Program-made: the position numbers and the translations under genes | DNA from: a virus | Direction: 5' to 3' (one strand) | IMG/VR virus record: IMGVR_UViG_3300036981_000255 | Location: 1-64,000 of that record | Length of the DNA stretch: 64,000 bases | The notes under the pieces: model-generated | Told to the model about the DNA's origin: nothing | The model's input: the letters and a program-made list of their open reading frames with translations, nothing else | Databases searched by the model: none | In this document: piece after piece, positions 57,217 to 64,000 of the stretch | Position numbering within the stretch: position 1 is the first letter of the stretch | Layout of the letters: every line of letters begins with the position of its first letter

Positions 57217-57757
57217 AGATAAAATCTTTTTCATCGACATAAGAATAATCTATTGATGTTTTTAATTGTGGTAAGCCAACATTTAATGCTGATACAACTC
57301 TATGATGACCATCTGTAACAACCCAAGCATATCTTCCTAAATCATCTTCTGTTATTTTTTCACCACTCAAAAAATATTTAAACCTTTCAATGTCACCTTC
57401 ATCAATAATGATAGGGTAGCCTTTTATTGGTGGGAAGTCATGCTCCATCATTTTTAATCTCATTTCATCAGAATATTTTTCTATTTTATCAGATGAAATG
57501 GGATTGGCAAAAGCAGATATTACATAATCTGGTGAAATCCATCCTCTGTTTTTTAAAGGTTCGTCAAATGTTGGCTCATCAGTTTTTTTCACTAAACTTT
57601 TATGTATCCAAGAACCTTTAGGAAAATTATTATTTTTAAAAAAATATTGGGTATCCGTTTTATCTAAAATCTTACCGTAATTGGTATTATCTCCAATATT
57701 TGCGTTTTCGTTCAAATATTCTCTTATAGTGGTCGCTACAAACTTTCTTAGTCCCAT
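57215..57757 (-). CDS. leader-tagged ParB-like-fold protein, 180 aa
   Basis: Leader MGLRKFVATTIREYLNE (1-17), ending L-N-E|N. Body: RGWISPDYVISAFANPISSD, then YPIIIDEGDIERFKYFLSG and AWVVTDGHHRVVSALNVG (DGHHR at 149-153), then LPQLKTSIDY. The GHHR signature and the flanking strand/helix match the ParB/sulfiredoxin-like nucleotide-binding fold. Similar motif in the 53911 protein but little else is shared. Own promoter motif. Activity unknown. Confidence 0.55.
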   Translation of the reverse strand: MGLRKFVATTIREYLNENANIGDNTNYGKILDKTDTQYFFKNNNFPKGSWIHKSLVKKTDEPTFDEPLKNRGWISPDYVISAFANPISSDKIEKYSDEMRLKMMEHDFPPIKGYPIIIDEGDIERFKYFLSGEKITEDDLGRYAWVVTDGHHRVVSALNVGLPQLKTSIDYSYVDEKDFI

Positions 57758-57770
57758 ATTTATTCAATTT

Positions 57771-57783
57771 ATTATAAATATTG
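57771..57783 (-). promoter_or_regulatory. candidate late promoter of the ParB-like gene (CAATATTTATAAT)
   Basis: 13 nt before the ATG, between 57758 and 57785, close to the sheath version. Confidence 0.55.
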
Positions 57784-57785
57784 AA

Positions 57786-58175
57786 CTAACTAATAACACC
57801 AGTTCCAGTAGCAAAATTAATGGTTGCGCCTTGCACTACAACAGAACCGACAGGACACACCCCTGTGGCTGTTAGCGGAATACCTGCTGGAATTACAATT
57901 GTTAATCTAGCGTCTTCAAGGATAGCTCTGACGATTTCTTCAATACGAATGCGTTCCATTTTTTCTGTAACGCTTTCAGAGCCATCTGGTAAGTTGCCAA
58001 TAGGCGCACCAGCTTCTTGTTGCCTTGTGATAATTTTTTTAGCAATGCTTCTTGCAGACAATCCAACACGACTAAAGCCACCACTTAAAATCAAAGGTGG
58101 TGGCACAGGAAGGGCTGACGATGTGTTTGTTGCGATTACCGCTTGTACGATTTGTACTATTTCTTCGGTTGTCAT
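57786..58175 (-). CDS. hypothetical virion-type protein, 129 aa
   Basis: Helical N-terminus, Pro-rich PVPPPLILSGGFSRVGLSAR, then a beta-rich C-terminal half (LTIVIPAGIPLTATGVCPVG, VVVQGATINFATGTGVIS) resembling small structural proteins. It follows the 58172 gene with an ATGA overlap. Function unknown. Confidence 0.55.
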   Translation of the reverse strand: MTTEEIVQIVQAVIATNTSSALPVPPPLILSGGFSRVGLSARSIAKKIITRQQEAGAPIGNLPDGSESVTEKMERIRIEEIVRAILEDARLTIVIPAGIPLTATGVCPVGSVVVQGATINFATGTGVIS

Positions 58176-58522
58176 TGTTTAAATTCGTTTAAAACAGTTT
58201 CAATTTTACTTAGATTTTCGCCAGAAATTGAAGAAGTTTCATCATCACCATTTTCAGATAATACCCTAATCATGCAAAATTTTGCAAAATTTAACTTGTC
58301 TTGAGAATTTGATTTTAAATATGATGATAATTCTTTAAATCTATTGATTAATTCACTGAAAATCATGTCTGTATCTTTGACATTAGCTGGAACTCGCATT
58401 GTAAAACTTTGACCGCCTGTATCGCATAATCGTTTTAATTCTTCCAAAGCCAATTCTATGAGTTCGTTGTTTGTCATATTGACTCGTGCTTCGTCAAAAA
58501 TTTCTGTTAATGTTTTTTGCAT
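58172..58522 (-). CDS. hypothetical helical protein, 116 aa
   Basis: Helical with acidic segments (NDELIELALEELKRL-like start TNNELIELALEELKRLCDTG) and a short serine stretch ETSSISGENLSKIETVLNEF. Not recognised. Confidence 0.55.
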   Translation of the reverse strand: MQKTLTEIFDEARVNMTNNELIELALEELKRLCDTGGQSFTMRVPANVKDTDMIFSELINRFKELSSYLKSNSQDKLNFAKFCMIRVLSENGDDETSSISGENLSKIETVLNEFKQ

Positions 58523-58530
58523 GTTTGTTA

Positions 58531-58668
58531 TTATCTACTAAATTTTTTAGAATTATCTTTCGGATACAATACTTTCATCAATTTCTTCCACTCTTTGTCG
58601 GAAATATCTTTTGATGTTAAACTTGTATCATCAGAATTTGTCAAGTTTTTGTTTTCGTTGTCGGTCAT
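58531..58668 (-). CDS. hypothetical protein, 45 aa
   Basis: MTDNENKNLTNSDDTSLTSK, then DKEWKKLMKVLYPKDNSKKF. Small charged protein, 5 nt from the GNAT gene stop. Not recognised. Confidence 0.45.
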   Translation of the reverse strand: MTDNENKNLTNSDDTSLTSKDISDKEWKKLMKVLYPKDNSKKFSR

Positions 58669-58673
58669 TATTA

Positions 58674-59078
58674 TTAAATCAGTTTATTTTTTTCCCAATA
58701 TTTTTTTATTTCTGGTGATTGCTTTATTGGTGAAGGTTTAATTTTTTCGCCAATAGCATCTTCAATAAATTTATATAAATATGTTGCTAACCCTAATCTT
58801 CGATACTCTGGTTGTATTCGGATATTATCTAAATACACACCATCAAAATTAGAATCATAATCATTTAACGATGCCGACCCAACTTCACCAACACCATCAA
58901 CTTCGATGACGAATTTTTTACTATGGTTAAGTTTCAAAAAATTATAAATCACACCATTAATATTTAACCTTTTCCATATTGAAATCATGTCTAAATCATC
59001 TTTATTTAAAGGCATAGATTCAAAACCTTCACTTATAGTGACATGTAATATTCCGTTTATAAATTTTCTTATGTTCAT
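58674..59078 (-). CDS. leader-tagged GNAT-family acetyltransferase-like protein
   Basis: 134 aa. Leader MNIRKFINGILHVTISE|G (1-17), an I-S-E|G site. The rest fits a short GNAT domain: strands YNFLKLNHSKKFVIEV and GSASLNDYD, then VYLDNIRIQPEYRRLGLATY (RRLGLAT at 93-99, the acetyl-CoA P-loop motif) and LYKFIEDAIGE. GNATs move acetyl groups from acetyl-CoA to amines. In a capsid-packaged enzyme the target could be a host protein; this is inference. Confidence 0.6.
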   Translation of the reverse strand: MNIRKFINGILHVTISEGFESMPLNKDDLDMISIWKRLNINGVIYNFLKLNHSKKFVIEVDGVGEVGSASLNDYDSNFDGVYLDNIRIQPEYRRLGLATYLYKFIEDAIGEKIKPSPIKQSPEIKKYWEKNKLI

Positions 59079-59080
59079 AG

Positions 59081-60475
59081 TTACAATTTAGCAATCAAGT
59101 CTCGAATATTTGCAGGAACTCCAACCAATGACAAAATCTGTAACTGTTGATTTTTCACCATCTCCAATGACCTTCCAACTTGGTCTTCCAATATTAGTTG
59201 AGTTACATATTTGATAACCAACTTCAAAAGAAATTCGACCAACAAAGGAAGCAGGGCATCTCTGATGATTTCAATAATAAATTGCGTATTTTGTTGCAAG
59301 AAATCATCAAATCCGATAAATCCTATGGTGTTGGAAACTATTTTGAAATACGTGACGAACAAAAACATAATTTTTGGTGCAAACACAATATTCGCCAAGG
59401 CTTGCAGGATTCCTTTGAATAATTGCTCGAAGAAGTCTAAATTGCCATATTTTTGATTGGCTGGGTCAAGATTTTGTGTGGCTTGCGCAGATAACACCGA
59501 GAAACGATTGTCCAAAGTTGTTTTGATTTCTACCAAACTCGAAGTTGCCTGTAAAGCAACGTGAGTGTCATACAAATCGTCAAAATTAACAAAACTTGAG
59601 ATATAATTACAATCCTTTAGAACTCTTCGTCCATTAGACCTTTCATCAATCCTTTGATTTATATAGTCCAAATCATCAGCCGTAAATGTGAAGTAACTAT
59701 CGTCAATAATAGTGTCTGGAAGGTCAACTACTTTGTTCACAAGCGTTTGCAATTGAACTTCTGCTTGAATAGTCTGTGGACTTTTATTCAAAAATGCTGC
59801 TATCGTTCCAAAAATAGTGTCAAAAATATTATTGATTAATGTTGGCAACGTGAAAAGTACAATGCTGTCCACAAACGTATTGATAAAAGAGTTAACTGTT
59901 TTTCCAGTCCACGAACTATCAATTTTGACGTTGAAAACGTTTGATTTTAATACACCATCAACGATTCCCTGTTGTTGAAAAGTTACAACCAAAAGACTTT
60001 TCCAAGTTCCATTGTTTCCTTGTAAAATCCCATGAAGAAATTTGTTCAAGTCTTGGTCGATATTGCCGTATATCATTTGACCTGCAACGGACGTTGGATT
60101 TACTTTCAGTATTTCAAAGAAATCTATTTGACTGACTGCAACGTTAAATCCAACACCAGAGCCGTCAATCAAAGAAGCAGGAATCAAGGCATCAATGCTA
60201 CACGAAAACTTACTTTTCATGATTCGCTTCAACACTTTTTTGATATTTGCTTCGATTGTTGCAGTGTTATAAGTCAAAAAACGAATTAACTCTTCTTTGA
60301 TTTGCTCAAATCCAACGACTGTTTTCAATAAATCCAAAAGAAAATCTGTGGCATTCGCCTTATTGTTCAAAGAAGGAAACGAAGAACCAAAATCCAATTC
60401 TGGAAAGCCGTTGTTCAAGCTTTTTAAAGCCGAAACTTGATTTAATAAACTGCTTTTTTGGTCGAATAATGACAT
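59081..60475 (-). CDS. putative baseplate/virion structural protein, 464 aa
   Basis: LNQVSALKSLNNGFPELDFG at the N-terminus; several hydrophobic helices (VLFTLPTLINNIFDTIFGTI, IIRDALLPLLVEFLLKLVIK) and a central beta region. Large virion proteins with this helix pattern occur beside baseplate genes in related phages, but I cannot name the family. Its stop lies 2 nt from the GNAT start. Confidence 0.5.
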   Translation of the reverse strand: MSLFDQKSSLLNQVSALKSLNNGFPELDFGSSFPSLNNKANATDFLLDLLKTVVGFEQIKEELIRFLTYNTATIEANIKKVLKRIMKSKFSCSIDALIPASLIDGSGVGFNVAVSQIDFFEILKVNPTSVAGQMIYGNIDQDLNKFLHGILQGNNGTWKSLLVVTFQQQGIVDGVLKSNVFNVKIDSSWTGKTVNSFINTFVDSIVLFTLPTLINNIFDTIFGTIAAFLNKSPQTIQAEVQLQTLVNKVVDLPDTIIDDSYFTFTADDLDYINQRIDERSNGRRVLKDCNYISSFVNFDDLYDTHVALQATSSLVEIKTTLDNRFSVLSAQATQNLDPANQKYGNLDFFEQLFKGILQALANIVFAPKIMFLFVTYFKIVSNTIGFIGFDDFLQQNTQFIIEIIRDALLPLLVEFLLKLVIKYVTQLILEDQVGRSLEMVKNQQLQILSLVGVPANIRDLIAKL

Positions 60476-60532
60476 TGGTTATTATTTATTTACTACCTGT
60501 TGCAAGTTTTGTGTTTTTAGTGAATAAAATTA

Positions 60533-61519
60533 TTATACCCATAAGATTCGTGTATGGGTGTCTTTTGAAATTTTTTCTTCTGTTAATTTTCCATTTTTTG
60601 AAATAGTTATTGTTTGAAGTTGCATATTATCAGAACACTCTAAATGTGTTAATTCAAGGTTGTTTGATAAATCAAGGTTTTCTAAAGAATTTTTACAACA
60701 TACTAAAAACCTAAGTTTCAAATTTTTCGTTAAATCTAAAGATTTTAATTTATTTTCATTACAACATAACACTTCGAGTTCAAGGTTATTCAAAGTGTTT
60801 AACTTTTTTAAAGAATTATAATTAACGCTTAGTTTGATTAGGTTTGTATTTTCACTTAAATCAATATCTGTTAAGAAATTGGAATTAACATCTAATGAAT
60901 ATAAAATTTTATTTTTCGACACATCAAGAGATTCTAATTGATTGTTAGTGCAACACAATATTTCCAAGTTAACATTATTAGAAACATTGATTTCTTCTAA
61001 TAAATTATTAGAACAAGATAACCACGTTAAGTTTAAACTCCCCTCCACATTGATTCTTTTTAATCTGTTATGTGAACAGAATATTTTTTTAAGATTAACT
61101 AACAAATGGAAATTTTCTGGAAAAGACTTTAAGTATTTATATGAAAAATCCAATTCTTTGATACTGGTAATCCAATCAACTTGTTCTTGTAAATCCCAAG
61201 ATTTTATGTTAATTCCAATTGTATCAAATAATTCGATAATGTCTTGGTAATCTGATTGTTTTTTATCTGTTTTTTCCGAAATTAACTTTTTTATAAATGA
61301 GGGTTGAGTTAAGTTGGAATTTTTTGAAACATAAATTATTTCGTAATCTTTTTCTGAAATAAAAGTGGACATTCCAATATTTTCACAAACAGTAAATTTA
61401 CCATCTTCCATAAAACCTTGATATGGTAAATTTTCAAAGAAAACCTTCCCTTTTTTAAAGTTGTTGGAAAAATTGACTACATTGTTTAATAAAATTATTC
61501 CTTTTACTAATTTATTCAT
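60533..61519 (-). CDS. leucine-rich-repeat protein, 328 aa
   Basis: Residues about 125-300 hold about 9 repeats of the LxxLxCxxNxLxxLDLSxN type (NLEILCCTNNQLESLDVSKN, LEVLCCNENKLKSLDLTKNL). The N-terminal region has GKFTVCENIGMSTFISEKDY. Such internalin-like repeats bind proteins and are common in Bacteroidota. No signal peptide. Role may be host or virion protein binding. Preceded by the repeated leader at 61550-61608. Confidence 0.75.
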   Translation of the reverse strand: MNKLVKGIILLNNVVNFSNNFKKGKVFFENLPYQGFMEDGKFTVCENIGMSTFISEKDYEIIYVSKNSNLTQPSFIKKLISEKTDKKQSDYQDIIELFDTIGINIKSWDLQEQVDWITSIKELDFSYKYLKSFPENFHLLVNLKKIFCSHNRLKRINVEGSLNLTWLSCSNNLLEEINVSNNVNLEILCCTNNQLESLDVSKNKILYSLDVNSNFLTDIDLSENTNLIKLSVNYNSLKKLNTLNNLELEVLCCNENKLKSLDLTKNLKLRFLVCCKNSLENLDLSNNLELTHLECSDNMQLQTITISKNGKLTEEKISKDTHTRILWV

Positions 61520-61549
61520 TATTTTAGTTGTTTTTTATTGTTAAAAATT

Positions 61550-61608
61550 AAACATTTCATAAGATTCTACAACTTTAAACCATTAGATTTCAAATTAAGT
61601 TCCTTTGA
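61550..61608 (-). repeat. intergenic leader repeat, copy B
   Basis: Matches copy A at 57161-57216. Includes a possible mini-ORF starting MKCLIFNN. Sits upstream of the LRR gene, on the same strand and in the same position relative to the start. Confidence 0.55.
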
Positions 61609-61627
61609 ACACGTATAATACAGCAAA

Positions 61628-62026
61628 CTATTTTTTAGGTGTCAATTGTGATAAATCATAAACGTTTTCTTTCTTACGATTGTCAGCCATCAAACGAATT
61701 TCATTAATGTCCAATGATGATAGACCAATCTTTGAATCATCTGTATCATCGTTGTCAGCAACTACTTGTGATTTTGACGTTATCAATTTGGCTTGAATCT
61801 GAAGAAGTTTTGTTTTTTTGTCCAAAATATCATTTAAAAGTCGCATGGAATCGTTTTCCAATTTCCCAAGGTTACATAATTCATCAATGTCTGTTGGCGC
61901 AAACAATTTGCCACGTTTGTCCATTGTGTCTGTAATGATTTTTTTCTGTTCATCACAGTCAATAAAAACCTCTTGCATTGCTTCTAACAATGATTCAGTG
62001 TTGTCTTCGAGTTTTCGTTTTGCCAT
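61628..62026 (-). CDS. hypothetical coiled-coil protein, 132 aa
   Basis: Start MAKRKLEDNTESLLEAMQEV is chosen because the frame further up overlaps the tube-like gene; this ATG lies 4 nt past its stop. Long central coiled coil (ELCNLGKLENDSMRLLNDIL, KKTKLLQIQAKLITS). Size and coiled coil would fit a small terminase-type protein, but there is no sequence evidence for this. Confidence 0.5.
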   Translation of the reverse strand: MAKRKLEDNTESLLEAMQEVFIDCDEQKKIITDTMDKRGKLFAPTDIDELCNLGKLENDSMRLLNDILDKKTKLLQIQAKLITSKSQVVADNDDTDDSKIGLSSLDINEIRLMADNRKKENVYDLSQLTPKK

Positions 62027-62030
62027 TTTT

Positions 62031-62543
62031 TTATTTAATTGGAATAAAATAGTCTTTTTGAAACGGGATTTCAGTTGAATTTTGAATAGTTGGAATAACA
62101 ACCACATTACTTGGTGAAATTGTAATGAAAGGTTCTAGTATTTCGTCTGCGCCATAATTGAAAAGACCAAAATTTATCTTTTTTATTTTGCTACTTTCAA
62201 CCAAAAACTTTTGAACCACCACGCCAGTTGGGTCACATAAATCAATTTCAATAACAAACGATTGGTCACCATATTGTTGAACAAATTTATCTAAAATTGT
62301 GATTGTTGGTGGAGCAATAAATGCTCTAAAGTGAATTGTAATATCAGCCCAGTTATTATCGTTATATTCAATTGGTGATAATTTAGAAACCGACCATGGA
62401 GGTAAATCAACATCTGCTGGAAATCTCACAATAAATCTATTGGCTTGCATTGGTTCGTAAAGATGAAATAAACCTGCGCTGTGCTTTTCCTTATAACTTT
62501 TACTAAAAAAACCTTTGATTTTCTGGAATATCTTTTGTACCAT
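62031..62543 (-). CDS. second tail-tube-like protein (T4 gp19/gp54-like)
   Basis: 170 aa from MVQKIFQKIKGFFSKSYKEK; the ATG 9 nt upstream would leave only 3 nt after the promoter motif. ANRFIVRFPADVDLPPWSVS, DLCDPTGVVVQKFLVESSKI and NFGLFNYGADEILEPFITIS align with the tail tube protein (same order, clearly diverged). In T4 the tube initiator gp54 is a gp19 relative, so this may initiate the tube on the baseplate. Basic N-terminal extension of 20 residues. Confidence 0.75.
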   Translation of the reverse strand: MVQKIFQKIKGFFSKSYKEKHSAGLFHLYEPMQANRFIVRFPADVDLPPWSVSKLSPIEYNDNNWADITIHFRAFIAPPTITILDKFVQQYGDQSFVIEIDLCDPTGVVVQKFLVESSKIKKINFGLFNYGADEILEPFITISPSNVVVIPTIQNSTEIPFQKDYFIPIK

Positions 62544-62555
62544 TGTTTGCATTTG

Positions 62556-62568
62556 TTATAAATATTTG
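62556..62568 (-). promoter_or_regulatory. candidate late promoter of the tube-like gene (CAAATATTTATAA)
   Basis: Minus-strand CAAATATTTATAA, 12 nt before the chosen start. Confidence 0.6.
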
Positions 62569-62595
62569 TTCCAATTGTTTTTGTTTGTGTAAAAA

Positions 62596-63336
62596 TCACA
62601 AATCATTTTTATAATCTTGATTGATTTTTTCACGTTTTCTATTGAAATACAATGCTTTGAACTTCTTTAGATTTTCTCGAATGTCTTTAGTATTTAAACC
62701 TGTGACACATCTTAGGCATTCCAAGACTTGGTTTTTGTTGTAATTTTTTCCACCGTCATCAAAGACAGATTCCCAATTTTCCATCAGTTCTATGATTGCA
62801 TAACCGAGAAGTTCTTCTGAATCGCTCAAATATCCTGTGTCATCGTTTGTTGCCAAAGTTTCTTTGATAATGTCAATGTACTGGTAGAAGAAATCTCTCA
62901 TGGCATTCGTTTCAGTTTCAATAGTGTATGAATATTTTTCATCTTCTATCAAAACGTCCACTTTACTTTCGTAAGATGTTTGCCTTATTTTTCTTTGGAC
63001 TTCTTTTTGTCTTCTGCCGATTAAATCATTTTTGATGATTGTACCATAATAAGAATATGCCTTTGCGCCATTCGATGGGTCAAACAAATCTATTTTGGTG
63101 TGCAAGAAACTTAACGTTTCAAACATCAAATCGTCAAACGTTATTTCTTCACTCCACAATTTGTATCTGTTAATAATACTTTCAACCATTTTGAATAGTG
63201 GTTGCGCAAGATATTTTTCATAAATTTCATTGCGTACCACATCATCGTCACTGTTGAGGTATTGAATAACAGCTTCTTCTTGCGGAGTGTCAAAATATCG
63301 TACTTGGGTTCGAGGTCTCCCTCTTGGTTTTTTCAT
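62596..63336 (-). CDS. late transcription sigma factor (T4 gp55-like)
   Basis: 246 aa. MKKPRGRPRTQVRYFDTPQE has an AT-hook-like start (RGRPRT). Helices RNEIYEKYLAQPLFKMVESI, YKLWSEEITFDDLMFETLSF and DLFDPSNGAKAYSYYGTIIK, NDLIG resemble sigma region 2 of gp55-type factors. It probably directs host RNA polymerase to late promoters such as the CAAATATTTATAAT motif. A short C-terminal helical region replaces region 4. No other sigma or co-activator is seen. Confidence 0.7.
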   Translation of the reverse strand: MKKPRGRPRTQVRYFDTPQEEAVIQYLNSDDDVVRNEIYEKYLAQPLFKMVESIINRYKLWSEEITFDDLMFETLSFLHTKIDLFDPSNGAKAYSYYGTIIKNDLIGRRQKEVQRKIRQTSYESKVDVLIEDEKYSYTIETETNAMRDFFYQYIDIIKETLATNDDTGYLSDSEELLGYAIIELMENWESVFDDGGKNYNKNQVLECLRCVTGLNTKDIRENLKKFKALYFNRKREKINQDYKNDL

Positions 63337-63374
63337 TTTTTATTGGTTAGTAAATAGTTTGTTTTTGCCAATCG

Positions 63375-63617
63375 TCATTTAGTAAATTTAACTTTACCAT
63401 CACTAATTGATTGTAGCATTTTTTGCCCATAATCTTTTAATAATTGTTCACGTGAAATTGACCAACCTATTGGTGGCATCGAATAATCTTCAAAATATGT
63501 GAATCTAATCATTCCTGTCATGTTATCACCACCATTTCGTTTTTCACCATTTGGCAATTCACATTCAAAAACACCATTTCCAAGATGTGTTGCGATATAT
63601 TCTAATTGATTTTCCAT
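63375..63617 (-). CDS. hypothetical protein, 80 aa
   Basis: MENQLEYIATHLGNGVFECE… DNMTGMIRFTYFEDYSMPPI. Small, soluble, unknown. Confidence 0.55.
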   Translation of the reverse strand: MENQLEYIATHLGNGVFECELPNGEKRNGGDNMTGMIRFTYFEDYSMPPIGWSISREQLLKDYGQKMLQSISDGKVKFTK

Positions 63618-63641
63618 TGTTATATTTTATTTATTAAAAAA

Positions 63642-64000
63642 TTACGCAAAAGCAATTTCACGGTCATAGTCAAAATGGTACTCTTTTTTGGCTGCGTCAT
63701 ACCAGAACTTTGTTTCTGTGATAGGCATATCTTTTGTTTGTGAAAAAATTGAACCTTCACGTCCATTGATGTGTTCGTAGATGAATTTTGGAATAACGTA
63801 GAAAGTTTTACCAACATTCAACATTCTTAGCAAAAACTCATAATCATGGAATTTCACCATAGACTTTTTGAATCCACCGACTTGCAAAAATGCAGACTTT
63901 CTGATTGTTGCGCCAGTTAAACTATACATGTGGAAATTGTGTGTTTTGGCATTTTTAAGGTCGAAATGACCAAATTTTTCCATGTGACCTAAAGACCAAA
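63642..64000 (-). CDS. glycosyltransferase family 2, C-terminal part, cut by window edge
   Basis: The frame continues past 64000; an internal ATG at 63983 is probably not the start. SLTGATIRKSAFLQVGGFKK and HDYEFLLRMLNVGKTFYVIP match the GT2 acceptor region (Arg-x-x-x-x-x-GGF, then D-x-E). GT2 enzymes transfer sugars from nucleotide-sugars. In a phage this could glycosylate DNA, virion proteins or the host surface. Substrate unknown. Confidence 0.65.
   Translation of the reverse strand, partial: WSLGHMEKFGHFDLKNAKTHNFHMYSLTGATIRKSAFLQVGGFKKSMVKFHDYEFLLRMLNVGKTFYVIPKFIYEHINGREGSIFSQTKDMPITETKFWYDAAKKEYHFDYDREIAFA

Noticed and set aside
61628-62026. Assignment as small terminase
   Set aside because: Size and coiled coil fit, but no recognisable motif and no large terminase in the window.

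Overview
The window is a piece of a large, AT-rich, T4-like contractile-tailed phage genome (Myoviridae morphotype). The host is probably a flavobacterium or another member of Bacteroidota. Direct support for a phage: tail sheath, tail tube and a second tube-like protein, portal, tape measure, baseplate hub and wedge proteins, a T4 gp55-like late sigma factor, and a phage-style replication and nucleotide block. Support for the host is indirect: start codons lack Shine-Dalgarno sequences and sit behind A-rich leaders, and two small secreted proteins have signal peptides of flavobacterial style ending in SQ or AQ. No tRNA, rRNA or CRISPR array was seen.

Layout, left to right; nearly everything is on the minus strand. 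1-1.1 kb: start of a gp25-like baseplate gene and an ADP-ribosyltransferase-like protein. 1.1-2.8 kb: a TnpB element inserted in a small Cys-rich gene. 2.8-6.2 kb: small unknown genes. 6.2-10.6 kb: class I ribonucleotide reductase, large subunit with intein plus small subunit. 10.6-12.6 kb: small unknown genes. 12.7-22 kb: replication block, with a free-standing homing-type nuclease, a DnaB-type helicase with a class 3 intein in its Walker A motif, a FEN/RNase H-like nuclease, a MazG-like protein and a large protein with an SSB-type acidic tail. 22-36 kb: virion block, with an acidic protein, baseplate hub fused to a lysin domain, LysM/gp53-like protein, OmpA-containing baseplate protein, tape measure and a frameshifted tail-assembly chaperone pair. 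36-39.4 kb: small genes with local duplications. 39.5-41.5 kb: a second TnpB element inside the 3' end of a tail-tube paralogue, plus a fossil of a different TnpB. 41.5-52.3 kb: tail tube, sheath, neck, portal and a lectin-like protein. 52.3-55 kb: the only plus-strand phage operon, four proteins with a shared short leader motif. 55-64 kb: baseplate spike-like protein, small genes, tagged ParB-like and GNAT proteins, a leucine-rich repeat protein, second tube-like protein, late sigma factor and a glycosyltransferase running off the edge.

Three themes connect the genes. (1) Seven to nine otherwise unrelated proteins start with a 15-23 residue leader ending in an (L/I)xE-like site. This resembles the T4 capsid-targeting sequence and its prohead-protease cleavage site. 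Several carry enzyme folds suited to host takeover (two ADP-ribosyltransferase-like, one GNAT, two ParB-like), so they may be packaged in the capsid and injected. (2) A directional motif, CAAATATTTATAAT or a close variant, lies 14-50 nt upstream of many late genes on both strands, and a matching ACTATTTATAG lies inside both TnpB elements. It is a candidate late promoter. (3) Both TnpB insertions can be resolved to the base: removing each element rejoins an open reading frame. This gives the putative TAM (ending AGT) and guide of each; one guide reads into the 3' end of a tail-tube gene, of which a diverged intact copy stands next door.
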